From Alphaproteobacteria bacterium (GTDB lineage: Bacteria > Pseudomonadota > Alphaproteobacteria > UBA828), in the NCBI GenBank assembly GCA_022823305.1, contig JAJDXK010000150.1:1-64000 (forward strand): a stretch of DNA of 64,000 nucleotides, in the 5' to 3' direction. The notes beneath the pieces are model-generated. The model saw only the letters and a list, made by a program, of their open reading frames with translations. It was not told where the DNA came from and made no database searches. A program made the position numbers and the translations under genes. This document shows positions 53,433-62,933 of the stretch, piece by piece (the first letter of the stretch is position 1; every line of letters begins with the position of its first letter).

Positions 53433-54755
53433 TTACTCGATCGCAGCCTGGAGCCCGGGGTCGCTCTCCGGCGGCCAGGGATCGTCCTCGAACCGGGCCA
53501 TGGGCGAGCAGGGCGTCGGCACCGAGGTGACGCGGATGATCGTCTCCGGCCGCCGCATGTATGCGCCGAGCGCGCGCTCCGCGTCGCTCTGCCCCGGCGT
53601 CTCGATCTGCGTGCCAAGGCGCCGGGCGTGGCGCACCAGGGAGCGACCGCTGCGGCTGCGCTCGCGGTCGTAGACCGCGAGCGCCTGCGCCAGGTCGCCG
53701 GGCGCGGCCTGCAGCGCCTCGGCGAGGCAGACCGCATCGCCGGTCGCCTTGACGACGCCCATGCCGAGGTGCGGGCGGGCGCAGAACGCCGCATCGCCCA
53801 GCACGGCCACGCGCCGCTGCACCATCTCCGGCATCTCCACGTCCACGATGGTCTGGAAGAAGATCGCCGGCGCCCGCAGGAAGGGCTCGGCCAGCACCGG
53901 TGGCAGCCTTTCCTCCGCGTCCCGCCGGGCCTCCTCGACCAGCGAGGAGAGGATGAGGTCGGGCGGGATTCCGGCCTCGTGGTAGTGGCCGGATGCATCG
54001 GTCTGCATGTGCCGGTGCTGCTCCGGCGTGACCGCCCGGTACCAGACGAAGTTGAAGCGGCGCCTGCCCGGCGTGGTGTCTCCGTCCGCGCCCGCCACCG
54101 GGTAGCCGACGTAATGCTCCCCCGGCGGCAGGCAGATGATGAAGCGCGAGAAGAGGAGATCGTGCGTCGCCTGCGAGAGCCGCTCCTCCTCCACCACGCC
54201 GCGCCAGGCGATATAGCCGGCAAACTGCGGCACGCAGTCCGGCCAGAGCTGGGCGCGGACGGTCGAACGCACGCCGTCGGCGCCGACCAGGAGGTCGGCC
54301 TCGACGCTGCTGCCGTCGGCGAAGTGCGCACGCACGCCCTCGCCCTCCGGCCCGACCCGCGTCAGGGTGGCGCCGGCGGCGTAGCGTTCATCGGGAAAAA
54401 TCCGGCGCAGCGAGCGATAGAGGTGCCCCCAGGTCGCCTGGATCTGCGGCAGGTTGAAGCGTGCCAGCACCCGCCCGTCGGTGCCGAGGGCGAGGCGCTC
54501 CTCGAGCCGCACGCCGAAGGCATCGTCGAGCGGGAGCCCCAGGCTCTCGAAGGCCGCGTGGAGCTCGGGGTGGGTCGCGATGCCGACGCCGCGCTCGGCG
54601 AGCTCGGTGCCGATCCGCTCGTGCACCGTCACGTCGCAACCGGCGCGGAGCAGCATGTTGCCCGCGAGCAGGCCGCCCAGCGAGCCGCCGACGATGACGA
54701 CGCGCGGCATCCTGCCCGCATGCGTCGTCGGGTGTCGCTGGTCGCTGGTCGTCAT
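53433..54755 (-). CDS. FAD-dependent monooxygenase, 2,6-dihydroxypyridine hydroxylase-like
   Basis: A 440 aa group A flavoprotein hydroxylase. The FAD-binding fold starts VVIVGGSLGGLLAGN (about 19-33), the central motif is LLVGADGVRSTVR, and the second FAD motif reads VLGDAAFCARPHLGMG. That last form (FxxRPH in place of HxxxP) recalls 2,6-dihydroxypyridine 3-hydroxylase. An N-heteroaromatic or phenolic substrate is the best inference. Confidence 0.88.
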   Translation of the reverse strand: MTTSDQRHPTTHAGRMPRVVIVGGSLGGLLAGNMLLRAGCDVTVHERIGTELAERGVGIATHPELHAAFESLGLPLDDAFGVRLEERLALGTDGRVLARFNLPQIQATWGHLYRSLRRIFPDERYAAGATLTRVGPEGEGVRAHFADGSSVEADLLVGADGVRSTVRAQLWPDCVPQFAGYIAWRGVVEEERLSQATHDLLFSRFIICLPPGEHYVGYPVAGADGDTTPGRRRFNFVWYRAVTPEQHRHMQTDASGHYHEAGIPPDLILSSLVEEARRDAEERLPPVLAEPFLRAPAIFFQTIVDVEMPEMVQRRVAVLGDAAFCARPHLGMGVVKATGDAVCLAEALQAAPGDLAQALAVYDRERSRSGRSLVRHARRLGTQIETPGQSDAERALGAYMRRPETIIRVTSVPTPCSPMARFEDDPWPPESDPGLQAAIE

Positions 54756-54962
54756 CGGCACTGTTCCCGGCTGGATGCGGCCGCGGCGCGCAACCCTACG
54801 CGATGATGCCGCCTCCGGCCACGCCGCAGCGCCGGTGGCCGGGCCTCCGCCGGCGTGATAGTTATGGCGGGCGGGGCGCGTCCCGCCGTGCGCTCCCCCA
54901 GCGGCGCAGCGATCGAAGACGTTCCAGCCGCGCCGCCTGCGCGCCATTCCGAGGTTTTCCCC

Positions 54963-55958
54963 ATGGGCCTGGCAGAGAGAGCACGGACCGACCCGGATCG
55001 AAGCGGCGCGATCACCTACATGGCGGCGTCGGTGGAGAGCTCGCTCTATCGCAACGGCAAGGTGCTCACGCGCCGGGACAGCAGCGGCAACGACACCGGC
55101 TGGGACGGCTCCGACACCGAACACCGCCGGATGCCGGTGCACGACGCGCGTGGCCTGGCGAAATCGCAGCGCCGGACCCTCGCCGCCAACGGCTTCGAGC
55201 TGCTGCATCGCCCCCTGCCGACTGACGACATCGACTTTCTCGATCACGAGCAGGTGGTGCGCCGCTACTACCCGCACTGCGTCGACACCGTGCGGGAGGC
55301 GAGCGGCGCGCGCCACGTCGCGGCCTTCGACCACAACATCCGCTCGGCCTCGGGCAGCCGCAGCGGGCGCCGCATCAGGGGCGGGCAGCACGTGCAGGCG
55401 CCCGCCCACATCGTGCACGGCGACTACACGCTCACCAGCGGGCCGCAGCGCCTGCGCGACCTGGCGCGGCCGCCGGCCCTGAACGACACCTATCGCACCC
55501 TGCTGGCCGAGGGCGAGACCCTCCTCGACGGGCCGGACGTGGACCATGCGCTCGAATCGGGCCGCTTCGCCATCATCAACCTGTGGCGAAACATCGCCCG
55601 CGAGCCGGTGGCCGCGCATCCGCTCGCGCTCTGCGACGCGACCACCGTGCGCCCGGGCGATCTGGTCGTGTTCGAGATCCACTACGCCGACCGCGTCGGC
55701 GAGAACTACTTCGCCAAGCACGCCGACGGCCATCGCTGGTACTTCTATCCCGCGCTCACCCGCGACGAGGCGCTGCTGATCAAGCAATGGGACTCGGCGG
55801 GCGGGCTGGCGCGCTCGAAGGGCGCGAAGGCGGACGCGGAGAGCCCAGAGGCGCCGTGCACCTTCAGCTTCCACACCGCGTTCGAGGACCCCGCCACGCC
55901 GGCGGACGCGCCCGACCGCTGGAGCATCGAGGTGCGCTGCGTCGCGCTCTACGACTGA
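54963..55958 (+). CDS. CmcJ/NvfI-family oxidoreductase
   Basis: A 331 aa protein of the CmcJ-like family (cephamycin 7-alpha-methoxylation component, fungal AsaB and related oxygenases). Recognised blocks: AFDHNIRS, HIVHGDYT (His and Asp), NLWRNIAREPVAAHPLALCDA, HRWYFYPALTRDEALLIKQWD and the ending WSIEVRCVALYD. Bacterial members are mostly uncharacterised. It sits within a cluster of flavin monooxygenases, so it probably oxidises a pathway intermediate. Confidence 0.87.
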   Translation: MGLAERARTDPDRSGAITYMAASVESSLYRNGKVLTRRDSSGNDTGWDGSDTEHRRMPVHDARGLAKSQRRTLAANGFELLHRPLPTDDIDFLDHEQVVRRYYPHCVDTVREASGARHVAAFDHNIRSASGSRSGRRIRGGQHVQAPAHIVHGDYTLTSGPQRLRDLARPPALNDTYRTLLAEGETLLDGPDVDHALESGRFAIINLWRNIAREPVAAHPLALCDATTVRPGDLVVFEIHYADRVGENYFAKHADGHRWYFYPALTRDEALLIKQWDSAGGLARSKGAKADAESPEAPCTFSFHTAFEDPATPADAPDRWSIEVRCVALYD

Positions 55959-56018
55959 CCCGCAAGCGGCGCTCCCGCGGCACCGACCCCTTTTCCCCGA
56001 TCCGTGAAACAGGAAGCG

Positions 56019-57164
56019 ATGGCGAGCGACGACGCGACGATGCATCCCGACGACGCAGCCGAGTGGCGGCGGCGCAACGTGCCGGTCTTCAACGACAACC
56101 GCTTCAAGCTCGGCGTCTTCGGCCAGAACTGCTCCAACGGCTGCACCATCACCCACGCGGAAACCACCTTCGAGCCCACCTACGAGCACAGCGTGAAGAT
56201 CAGCAAGCTCGCCGACCGTCTCGGCTTCGAGCTGCTGGTGCCGGTCGGGCGCTGGCGGCACTTCGGCGGCACTACGCAGTTCAACGGGGTCAACCTGGAG
56301 GTCTATACCTGGGCGGCGGCGATGGCATGCCACACGCGGGACATCATGGTCTTCGCCACCTCTCACGTGCCGACGGTGCACCCCATCCTCGCCGCCAAGC
56401 AGGCCGCGACCATCGACAACATCTCGAGCGGGCGCTTCGGCCTCAACGTCGTCTGCGGCTGGTTCAAGCCGGAGATCGAGATGTTCGGCATGGAGCAGCT
56501 CGACCACGACGAGCGCTACGTCATGGCGGACGAGTGGCTGTCGGTCGTGAAGCGGCTCTGGGCCGAGGACGACTTCGACCACGAGGGCACGTACTACCGG
56601 ATCAACCAGGGCTTCCTGGCGCCGAAGCCGGTCCAGCGGCCGCATCCTGTGGTGATCAACGCCGGCTCCTCGCCGGCCGGCCGCGAGTTCTCCGCCAAGC
56701 TCGCCGACTTCAACTTCCTCTCGATCACGACGATGGAGAAGGCGGCCGAGATCGTGAAGGACATCCAGGCCCGTGCCGCGCGCCACGGGCGCCGCTGCGG
56801 CGTGATGAGCTACGGCCTGGTGTGCTGCCGCGATACCGAGGCGGAGGCGCAGGCGCTCTACCGGCGCATCGTGGACGAGGGCGACTGGGGCGCCACCGAC
56901 ACGATCATCGAGCTCATGCTGGGCGAGAACTACTCCTACGGCTCCAACGCGGCGGAGATTCGCGCCATGGGCGAGCGCTTCATCGCCGGCTGGGGCGGCT
57001 ACCCCCTGGTCGGCACGCCCGAACAGGTGGTCGACAAGATGGTTGCTATCGCCGACATCGGCGTCGAGGGCTTCATCCTCTCGTGGCTGGACTACCACGA
57101 GGAGCTGAAATACTTCGGCGAGAAGGTGATGCCGCTGATGCGCGAGGCGGGCTTGCGCGTCTAG
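56019..57164 (+). CDS. RutA/SfnG-like luciferase-family monooxygenase
   Basis: A 381 aa FMN-dependent monooxygenase. The blocks NRFKLGVFGQNCSNG, ATIDNISSGRFGLNVVCGW and VINAGSSPAGREFSAKLADFNF match the group holding RutA (uracil ring opening) and SfnG (dimethylsulfone). The rest of the rut operon is not present, so the substrate is open. The ATG at 56019 is preferred over GTG at 56004 because AGGAAGCG precedes it. Confidence 0.9.
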   Translation: MASDDATMHPDDAAEWRRRNVPVFNDNRFKLGVFGQNCSNGCTITHAETTFEPTYEHSVKISKLADRLGFELLVPVGRWRHFGGTTQFNGVNLEVYTWAAAMACHTRDIMVFATSHVPTVHPILAAKQAATIDNISSGRFGLNVVCGWFKPEIEMFGMEQLDHDERYVMADEWLSVVKRLWAEDDFDHEGTYYRINQGFLAPKPVQRPHPVVINAGSSPAGREFSAKLADFNFLSITTMEKAAEIVKDIQARAARHGRRCGVMSYGLVCCRDTEAEAQALYRRIVDEGDWGATDTIIELMLGENYSYGSNAAEIRAMGERFIAGWGGYPLVGTPEQVVDKMVAIADIGVEGFILSWLDYHEELKYFGEKVMPLMREAGLRV

Positions 57165-57204
57165 CTAGCCGCACTTGTCTCGCCGGGGTCGGGGCCGGCG
57201 CAAG

Positions 57205-58452
57205 CTACGAGGGGCGCTCGTTGACCGCCTCCCTGTCGAAGCCTGCGATCCGCTGGTAGCGGCGCGAAAGCGCCTCCATCTCGTCGCGCGCGACGTAGTC
57301 GAAGATGCTCTCGCACCCCGGCGGGCAGCGTTCGTCGACCAGGCGCAGGACACGCTCCGCCGCGAATTCGCGGTTGGAGAGCACGATCGCCGAGGTCGCC
57401 GCGAGGCGCTCCGCCTCGTAGGCGCGCAGCGCTTCCTCGACACCCGACCCGACCGCGAGAGCGCGGGTCAGCGCGCGCGCGTCCAGGATCGCCTGGGCGG
57501 CCCCGTTGGAGCCCGAGGGATACATCGGGTGGGCCGCGTCGCCCAGCAGCGTCACCCGGCCGAAGCTCCAGCGCCCGACCGGGTCGCGGTCGGCCATGGG
57601 GAACTCGAAGACCGCCTCGCTCTCGCCGAAGAGGCGCGGCACGTCCAGCCAGTCGAAGCGCCAGTCCGCGAAGGCCGGAACGAAGTCGGCCTTCTCGCCT
57701 CGCCGGTCCCACTCCTCCCAGCGCCAGTCGGTTCTCCCCTCGTCGCGGATCTCGGCCACCCAGTTGACCAGGGAACGGCCGCGCGCGGCAGCCTCCCGCG
57801 CGATCGGGTAGACCACCACCCGGATGTGCCAGTTGCCGGCAATGGCCATGGTCCGCCCGTCGAGGAAGGGGTCCCGCTCGGCGATGCCGCGCCACATCGT
57901 GATGCCGGAAAAGCGCGGCGGCCCCTCGTCCGGGTAGAGCAGGCCGCGCAGCGTCGAGTGGATGCCGTCGGCGCCGATCAGGGCATCGCCGCGCTCGCCT
58001 GCGAGAGGACGGCCGCTTGCGGGATCGGCGAAATGCGCCCTCACGCCGCCCTCGTCCTGCTCGAAGCGCACGAGGCGGTGCCCGGTGCGGATGGACGACT
58101 CGCCCAGGCGCGCCCGCACCGCGTCCGCCAGGATCGTCAGCAGGCGGCCGCGATGGATCGAGTACTGCGGCCAGCGGTAGCCGGCGCCGAGGCCGCGCGG
58201 CTCGCGCCAGATCGGCTTGCCGTAGCGGGTGTAGTAGGCGAGCGCCCCGGTCTCGATCGCCGTGGCCGCAAGCGCCGGCTGCAGGTCGAGTTCGCTCAGC
58301 GCACGGACCGCGTGCGGCAGCAGGTTGATGCCGACGCCGAGCTCCCGCAGCGCCGGCGCGGACTCGAAGACGACGGCCTCGACGCCGGCATCGTGCAGGC
58401 TCAACGCCGCGGTCAGCCCGCCGATGCCGCCGCCGGCAACGAGAACGCGCAT
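57205..58452 (-). CDS. FAD-dependent monooxygenase, PhzS-like
   Basis: A 415 aa group A flavoprotein monooxygenase: GxGxxG motif in VLVAGGGIGGLTAAL, central ALIGADGIHSTLR, and GDAAHPMYPSGSNGAAQAILD, which is characteristic of the PhzS (phenazine hydroxylase) branch. Phenazine biosynthesis genes are absent, so an aromatic or heteroaromatic catabolic substrate is more likely. It converges with the RutA-like gene, 40 bp between stops. Confidence 0.9.
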   Translation of the reverse strand: MRVLVAGGGIGGLTAALSLHDAGVEAVVFESAPALRELGVGINLLPHAVRALSELDLQPALAATAIETGALAYYTRYGKPIWREPRGLGAGYRWPQYSIHRGRLLTILADAVRARLGESSIRTGHRLVRFEQDEGGVRAHFADPASGRPLAGERGDALIGADGIHSTLRGLLYPDEGPPRFSGITMWRGIAERDPFLDGRTMAIAGNWHIRVVVYPIAREAAARGRSLVNWVAEIRDEGRTDWRWEEWDRRGEKADFVPAFADWRFDWLDVPRLFGESEAVFEFPMADRDPVGRWSFGRVTLLGDAAHPMYPSGSNGAAQAILDARALTRALAVGSGVEEALRAYEAERLAATSAIVLSNREFAAERVLRLVDERCPPGCESIFDYVARDEMEALSRRYQRIAGFDREAVNERPS

Positions 58453-58580
58453 CGCCCCTCTCCCCGAGGCCCTCCGCCGGACAGGCTACCCGCGGCACAG
58501 CAGGGCCACCAAGTCCTGCCCCGGCGGGGTAGCGCCCGGCCGTGCGTGCCACCCTGGTGCCGGGTATGGTCGGCGCCGCC

Positions 58581-59276
58581 ATGACCGCCCGCTACGCGAT
58601 CTATTTCGCGCCCGATGCCGACACCCCGCTCGCTCGCTTCGGCACCGCCTGGCTGGGGCGCGATGCGGAGAGCGGCGCGCGCGTCGCCCGGCCCGCGCTC
58701 GAGGGCTTCGGCGACGGGCGGCTGGAACGCATCACCGCGGTGCCGCGCGGCTACGGCTTCCACGCGACGCTGGCGCCCCCGATGCGGCTGGCGGAGGGAT
58801 GTTCGCGCGCGATGCTGGAGGACGCGCTCGCCGCCTTCGCCGCCGGCCGCGCGCCCTTTCTCACGGCCCCGCTCAGGCTCGGCGTGCTCGACGCATTCCT
58901 CGCCCTGCTGCTCTCGGACGAGAGCGAGGCCATGCAGGCGCTGGAGAACGATATCATCCACACCTTTCACCGCTTCCGCGCGCTGCCCGATCCGGCCGAG
59001 TACATCCGGGGCCGGGCGGCGGTCCTCACGGCGCGCGAGGAGGCGCTTCTCCGCGAGTGGGGCTACCCCTACGTGCTGGAGGCGTTCCGCTTCCACATGA
59101 CGCTCACCTGCGAACTGGACGAGCCCGAGCGGGGCTCGCTCGAGCGCGCCCTCGAGGGGCTGACCGCGCCGCTCTGCGCCCGGCCGCTGGAGGTGAGCGG
59201 GATCGCGCTCTTTGAGCAGCCCGGCGCCCGGGCGCCCTTCATGCTCGCGCGGCGCTTTGCCTTCGGTGCCGAATGA
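58581..59276 (+). CDS. DUF1045 2H-phosphoesterase-like protein
   Basis: A 231 aa protein starting ARYAIYFAP, typical of DUF1045. Two His-x-Thr-Leu motifs, HATL at His61 and HMTL at His172, are those of 2H phosphoesterases. DUF1045 genes usually accompany phosphonate (phn) operons; none is present here. The ATG at 58581 matches the family start; a GTG at 58542 is an alternative. It probably acts on a cyclic phosphate or a nucleotide-like ester. Confidence 0.88.
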   Translation: MTARYAIYFAPDADTPLARFGTAWLGRDAESGARVARPALEGFGDGRLERITAVPRGYGFHATLAPPMRLAEGCSRAMLEDALAAFAAGRAPFLTAPLRLGVLDAFLALLLSDESEAMQALENDIIHTFHRFRALPDPAEYIRGRAAVLTAREEALLREWGYPYVLEAFRFHMTLTCELDEPERGSLERALEGLTAPLCARPLEVSGIALFEQPGARAPFMLARRFAFGAE

Positions 59277-59474
59277 TCGTCACGCGGCCGGGGCGAGAAC
59301 GAGGTCTAAGCGGCCGGACCATTTCACGACGATTCACGCAGCACGCATGAACACTCTCATCCGCAATGACCCGGATCGCGGGGAGAAGGTCAACCGACAC
59401 GCTCGCGGCGGGTTGCCCTATGGCCTTACCCGAATACCACAGCTTCCAGCCTGACTGAGCCGGTCTCGCGTTGC

Positions 59475-59504
59475 TTGACCCGAATTCCATCTCGTCATCA
59501 TAGT
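59475..59504 (+). promoter_or_regulatory. Candidate promoter of the LysR gene
   Basis: TTGACC (59475-59480) and CATAGT (59499-59504) are separated by 18 bp. Transcription would begin near 59511, which favours the ATG at 59535 over any upstream start. The rest of the 258-bp gap 59277-59534 shows nothing notable. Confidence 0.5.
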
Positions 59505-59534
59505 GAACGACGGACGGCAGCGCTCGGTGCGGTC

Positions 59535-60431
59535 ATGCAGCTTGCGGGAACGGACCTCCGGGTCCTGAGGGTGTTCGACGCCGTGGTGCGTCACGGGGGG
59601 TTCGCTGCGGCACAGGCCGAGCTCAACGTCAGTCAGCCGACCATATCCAATCACATCACTGCGCTTGAGCAGCGTTTGGGAGTCAGCGTGTGCCAACGGG
59701 GCCGCACCGGCTTTCGGCTGACAGAGAAGGGCGAGATGGTTTTTGCCGCGACGCAGCGGCTGCTGCAGGCTCTCGACGACTTTTCCGAGGAGGTCGGCAG
59801 CCTGAAGGGGCAACTTGCCGGCGATCTCAAGGTGGGAGTCGTCGACTGCATCGCGACCGATCCGAACTGCAGGCTTCAGGAGGTCATCAGTCGCTTCTCG
59901 GCTCGCCCGAACGAGGTGACGCTGTGCCTGAGCCAGGAATTTCCACAGAACCTTCAGGAAAAAGTCCTCAAGGGTGATCTGCATGTCGGAATCGGAAGTT
60001 TTCCCCACAAGATCAAGGGACTGGATTACACGCCTCTCTATGAGGAGACGCACGGTCTCTATTGCGGTCGAGGCCACCACCTGTTCGACGTCGAGGACCG
60101 CGAACTCGACATGGAGGGTCTGCGAAACGAGCCGATCGTCAGCCGCGCCTACTGGCGTGACGAGCACCGCAAGTCGCTGGGATTCAATAACGTCGCCGCC
60201 GTCGTCTACCAGATCGAACCTCAGCTCATTTCGGTGATGAGCGGTCGTTACATCGGTTTTCTTCCAGAACACTATGCACGGGCGTGGGTCGAGAGCGGCG
60301 CATTACGCCGGCTTTCATCGGAAGCAGTGTTGTACGTTTGTGTCTTCGACATGATCCTGAGGTCCGGATATCGCCAGACGCAGGTCGTGGAGACCTTTGC
60401 CGGCGATCTCAGAAGTGCATACGGCAAGTAG
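59535..60431 (+). CDS. LysR-family transcriptional regulator
   Basis: A 298 aa regulator. The N-terminal helix-turn-helix (about 6-65) reads LRVLRVFDAVVRHGGFAAA then LNVSQPTISNHITALEQRLG; an effector-binding periplasmic-protein-like domain follows (about 90-298). Codon use is visibly less GC-rich than upstream genes. It lies just upstream of a polyamine-type ABC transporter in the same direction and is the likely local activator. Confidence 0.92.
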   Translation: MQLAGTDLRVLRVFDAVVRHGGFAAAQAELNVSQPTISNHITALEQRLGVSVCQRGRTGFRLTEKGEMVFAATQRLLQALDDFSEEVGSLKGQLAGDLKVGVVDCIATDPNCRLQEVISRFSARPNEVTLCLSQEFPQNLQEKVLKGDLHVGIGSFPHKIKGLDYTPLYEETHGLYCGRGHHLFDVEDRELDMEGLRNEPIVSRAYWRDEHRKSLGFNNVAAVVYQIEPQLISVMSGRYIGFLPEHYARAWVESGALRRLSSEAVLYVCVFDMILRSGYRQTQVVETFAGDLRSAYGK

Positions 60432-60437
60432 GTTACA

Positions 60438-60456
60438 TTGGTGTTCGTCAAACCAA
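60438..60456. promoter_or_regulatory. Candidate LysR-type operator
   Basis: The inverted repeat TTGGT-N9-ACCAA has the T-N11-A form typical of LysR boxes. It lies 7 bp after the regulator's stop and about 270 bp before the binding-protein ATG. The remaining 293-bp gap to 60724 contains no other gene. Confidence 0.4.
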
Positions 60457-60724
60457 GGTTTCCGTGAGCGCTATGCAATCGTTATGCCGCGCGGCCTAGA
60501 GTGGGTGCCGGCGGTCGTGCGCCCAGGTGAACAGGGAGGGGGCCGATGAGGCGGACGACAGCGATCCGCCGACCCGCGCCCGCCGGGCGTGTTCGCACAG
60601 CGAGCTGGCAGCCGAGAAGCCATGCCGCGCGCAGTTCTTCTCAGGCGGCTACCGGTTCAGCGTTTTCGAATGCCGACGGCCCCGCCCGCGACCTCCACCA
60701 CCTTCTCTGATCGGGAGATGCGAG

Positions 60725-61816
60725 ATGCAAGGACGACACAAGCTTACGCGAAGGACCTTCCTTGCGAGTTCCGCCGCCGCCCTCGGTGCGACAGCCGTAG
60801 CCGCACCGTTCGTGAAACGGGCGGCTTCGGCCGAACCGCTGAAGGTCGGCACCTACGGCGGCTATTTTCAGGATTCGTTCGACGAGCACATCTATCCGGA
60901 TTTCACGGCGGAGACGGGCATCGAGATCGAATCGATCGGCCAGCCGACGGGCGAGGCCTGGGTCGTGCAGCTCGAGTCCGCGGCCCGGGGAGGCGAGGCG
61001 CCTGCGGATATCTCGATGATGGCGCACGTGCCGCGGCTGAAGGGACAGAACAGCCGGCTCTGGGCTCCGCTCGACGAGGCGAAGCTTCCCAATACGGCGA
61101 ACCTGCCCGATCACTTCGTCCATCGCTACGACGACGGATCGATCAGCGGGATCGGCGCCGTATCCTGGTACATCACGCTCGTGACCAACACCGACGCGTA
61201 CCCCGAGGCGCCGACGAGCTGGAAGGCGCTCTGGGACCCGGCCAACGAGGACAGCATCGCGCTCCTCGCGCTCGTGACCAACTCGTACCTGCTGGAGGTG
61301 ACCGCGGTGACCTGGTTCGGCGGCACGGGGATTCTCGATAGCGAGGAGGGAATCCTGCAGGTCATGGGCAAGCTCGCGGAGGTGAAGCCCAACGTCCGCC
61401 TGTGGTATCGCGACGAAGGTCAGTTCCAGCAGGCGCTGGAGACCGGCGAGATTCCGATGGGGCAGTACTACCACGACGTTACGGGTCTTGCGGCCGCCGA
61501 CGGCCAGCCGGTTCGATCGACCTTCCCGGTGGAAGGCGGGGTGCTGGACTCGGGCTCCTGGAGCGTATCGAAGGCATCGGAGAGGCTGGATGAAGCGCAT
61601 GTGTTCATCGACTACATGTGTCAGCCGGCCATTCAGTCGAAGCTGTCGCGATACGTGGGTACGGCGCCCACCATCAGGCGGGAACTGACGGATCTCACCG
61701 ATGAAGAGTTCGCCGCAGTCTCGAGCGACATTCCGCCGATCCTGCCCCGCTACGACATTTACGAAGCCCGCGGCGACTGGCTGAACCAGAAGTGGTCCGA
61801 ACTGATCGTCGGCTAG
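60725..61816 (+). CDS. Polyamine/spermidine-type ABC binding protein with Tat signal
   Basis: A 363 aa secreted binding protein. The Tat motif RRTFLA (residues 9-14) precedes a hydrophobic core ending near ASAEP at about 36. The mature start LKVGTYGGYFQDSFDEH matches the PotD/PotF-like family. Tat export implies folding in the cytosol, perhaps with a cofactor or fast folding. The ATG follows GGGAGATGCGAG. Family ligands include polyamines, opines and other cations. Confidence 0.92.
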   Translation: MQGRHKLTRRTFLASSAAALGATAVAAPFVKRAASAEPLKVGTYGGYFQDSFDEHIYPDFTAETGIEIESIGQPTGEAWVVQLESAARGGEAPADISMMAHVPRLKGQNSRLWAPLDEAKLPNTANLPDHFVHRYDDGSISGIGAVSWYITLVTNTDAYPEAPTSWKALWDPANEDSIALLALVTNSYLLEVTAVTWFGGTGILDSEEGILQVMGKLAEVKPNVRLWYRDEGQFQQALETGEIPMGQYYHDVTGLAAADGQPVRSTFPVEGGVLDSGSWSVSKASERLDEAHVFIDYMCQPAIQSKLSRYVGTAPTIRRELTDLTDEEFAAVSSDIPPILPRYDIYEARGDWLNQKWSELIVG

Positions 61817-61880
61817 CGCTCGCGCCGTTTCGAGGACGGGAGGCTCCTGCGGCCTCCCGTCCGCGTGCTAGATGTAGGCG

Positions 61881-62933
61881 GTGACGTCTCTCCGCACTCA
61901 GGGCCTGTCCAAGACATTCGGCGCCGTGACCGCCGTTGACGACGTCACCATCGAAATTCCGGACGGCCAGTTCGTCTGCCTTCTCGGCCCTTCCGGCTGC
62001 GGCAAGACGACACTCCTGCGCCTCATCGCGGGCCTCGAGATTCCGACCGCCGGCCAGATACTGCTCGACGGAGTCGACCAGTCCGGCATTCCTGCCCACA
62101 GGCGCGGCTTCGGAATGGTGTTTCAGTCGCTCGCGCTCTTTCCCCATCTCACGGTCGCCGAGAATATCGCCTATCCCCTGAGAATTCGGGGCGTGGCGCG
62201 CGCCACCTGCAACGCGCGCGTGGATGAGCTGCTCGACCTCGTAAAGCTCCCCGACGTGCAGGACCGGCGCGTTCATCAGCTGTCGGGCGGCCAGCGACAG
62301 CGCGTCGCGATCGCGCGCGCTCTCGCCATCGAGCCCACGCTCTTCCTGCTGGACGAGCCGTTGTCCGCGCTGGATACCAAGCTCCGGGAGCACATGCAGA
62401 TCGAGCTGCGGCTGCTCCAGCAGAAGCTCGGCATCACCACCATCGTCGTGACCCACGACCAGCGCGAGGCGATGACGATGGCCGACCTGGTCGTGGTGAT
62501 GGACCGGGGCCGCATTCTTCAAGCCGCGCCGCCGATCGACATCTACCGCAACCCCGCGGACTCCTTCGTCGCAGACTTCATCGGCACGAGCAATCTCGTC
62601 ACGTGCCGTCGGGTGGGCGCGGATGCGGTCGAGGTATTCGGCCGCACCATCGCCGTTCCCGAAACGCGGGCGCACGACATCGCAATCGGCGCCGAAGGAG
62701 TTCTCTCCATCCGGCCCGAAGACGTGGCGCTGAGCGCCACCCTTGACGACGGCGATTTCGAGGGGGTCGTCGAGTTCATCCGCGATCTCGGGGCCAGCGT
62801 CGAGATTTCCGTTGCGGTGAACGGTCTCACGATACTCTCGGTTTTCACGCCGAGGGATCGACCGCACGTCGGGGTCGGACAGCGGGTGGGCATCACCTTC
62901 CACACAGGGCGCGCTGCGCTGACCCCGCCGTGA
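61881..62933 (+). CDS. ABC transporter ATPase (PotA-like)
   Basis: A 350 aa ATPase: Walker A GPSGCGKTT, signature LSGGQRQR, Walker B LFLLDEPLSALD and H-loop VVTHDQ, followed by a C-terminal TOBE domain (about 275-350). GTG start; the stop overlaps the next GTG. Second gene of the polyamine-type operon, 64 bp after the binding protein. Confidence 0.93.
   Translation: MTSLRTQGLSKTFGAVTAVDDVTIEIPDGQFVCLLGPSGCGKTTLLRLIAGLEIPTAGQILLDGVDQSGIPAHRRGFGMVFQSLALFPHLTVAENIAYPLRIRGVARATCNARVDELLDLVKLPDVQDRRVHQLSGGQRQRVAIARALAIEPTLFLLDEPLSALDTKLREHMQIELRLLQQKLGITTIVVTHDQREAMTMADLVVVMDRGRILQAAPPIDIYRNPADSFVADFIGTSNLVTCRRVGADAVEVFGRTIAVPETRAHDIAIGAEGVLSIRPEDVALSATLDDGDFEGVVEFIRDLGASVEISVAVNGLTILSVFTPRDRPHVGVGQRVGITFHTGRAALTPP

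Noticed and set aside
53433-57098. A 1221-codon minus-strand open frame that could be read as a giant fusion protein
   Set aside because: Only the first 440 codons from the 54755 start form a recognisable flavoprotein. The upstream part is antisense to the CmcJ-like and RutA-like genes and has no domain.
59277-59534. Possible tRNA or attachment site before the LysR gene
   Set aside because: No cloverleaf or flanking direct repeat could be found; the gap contains only a plausible promoter.
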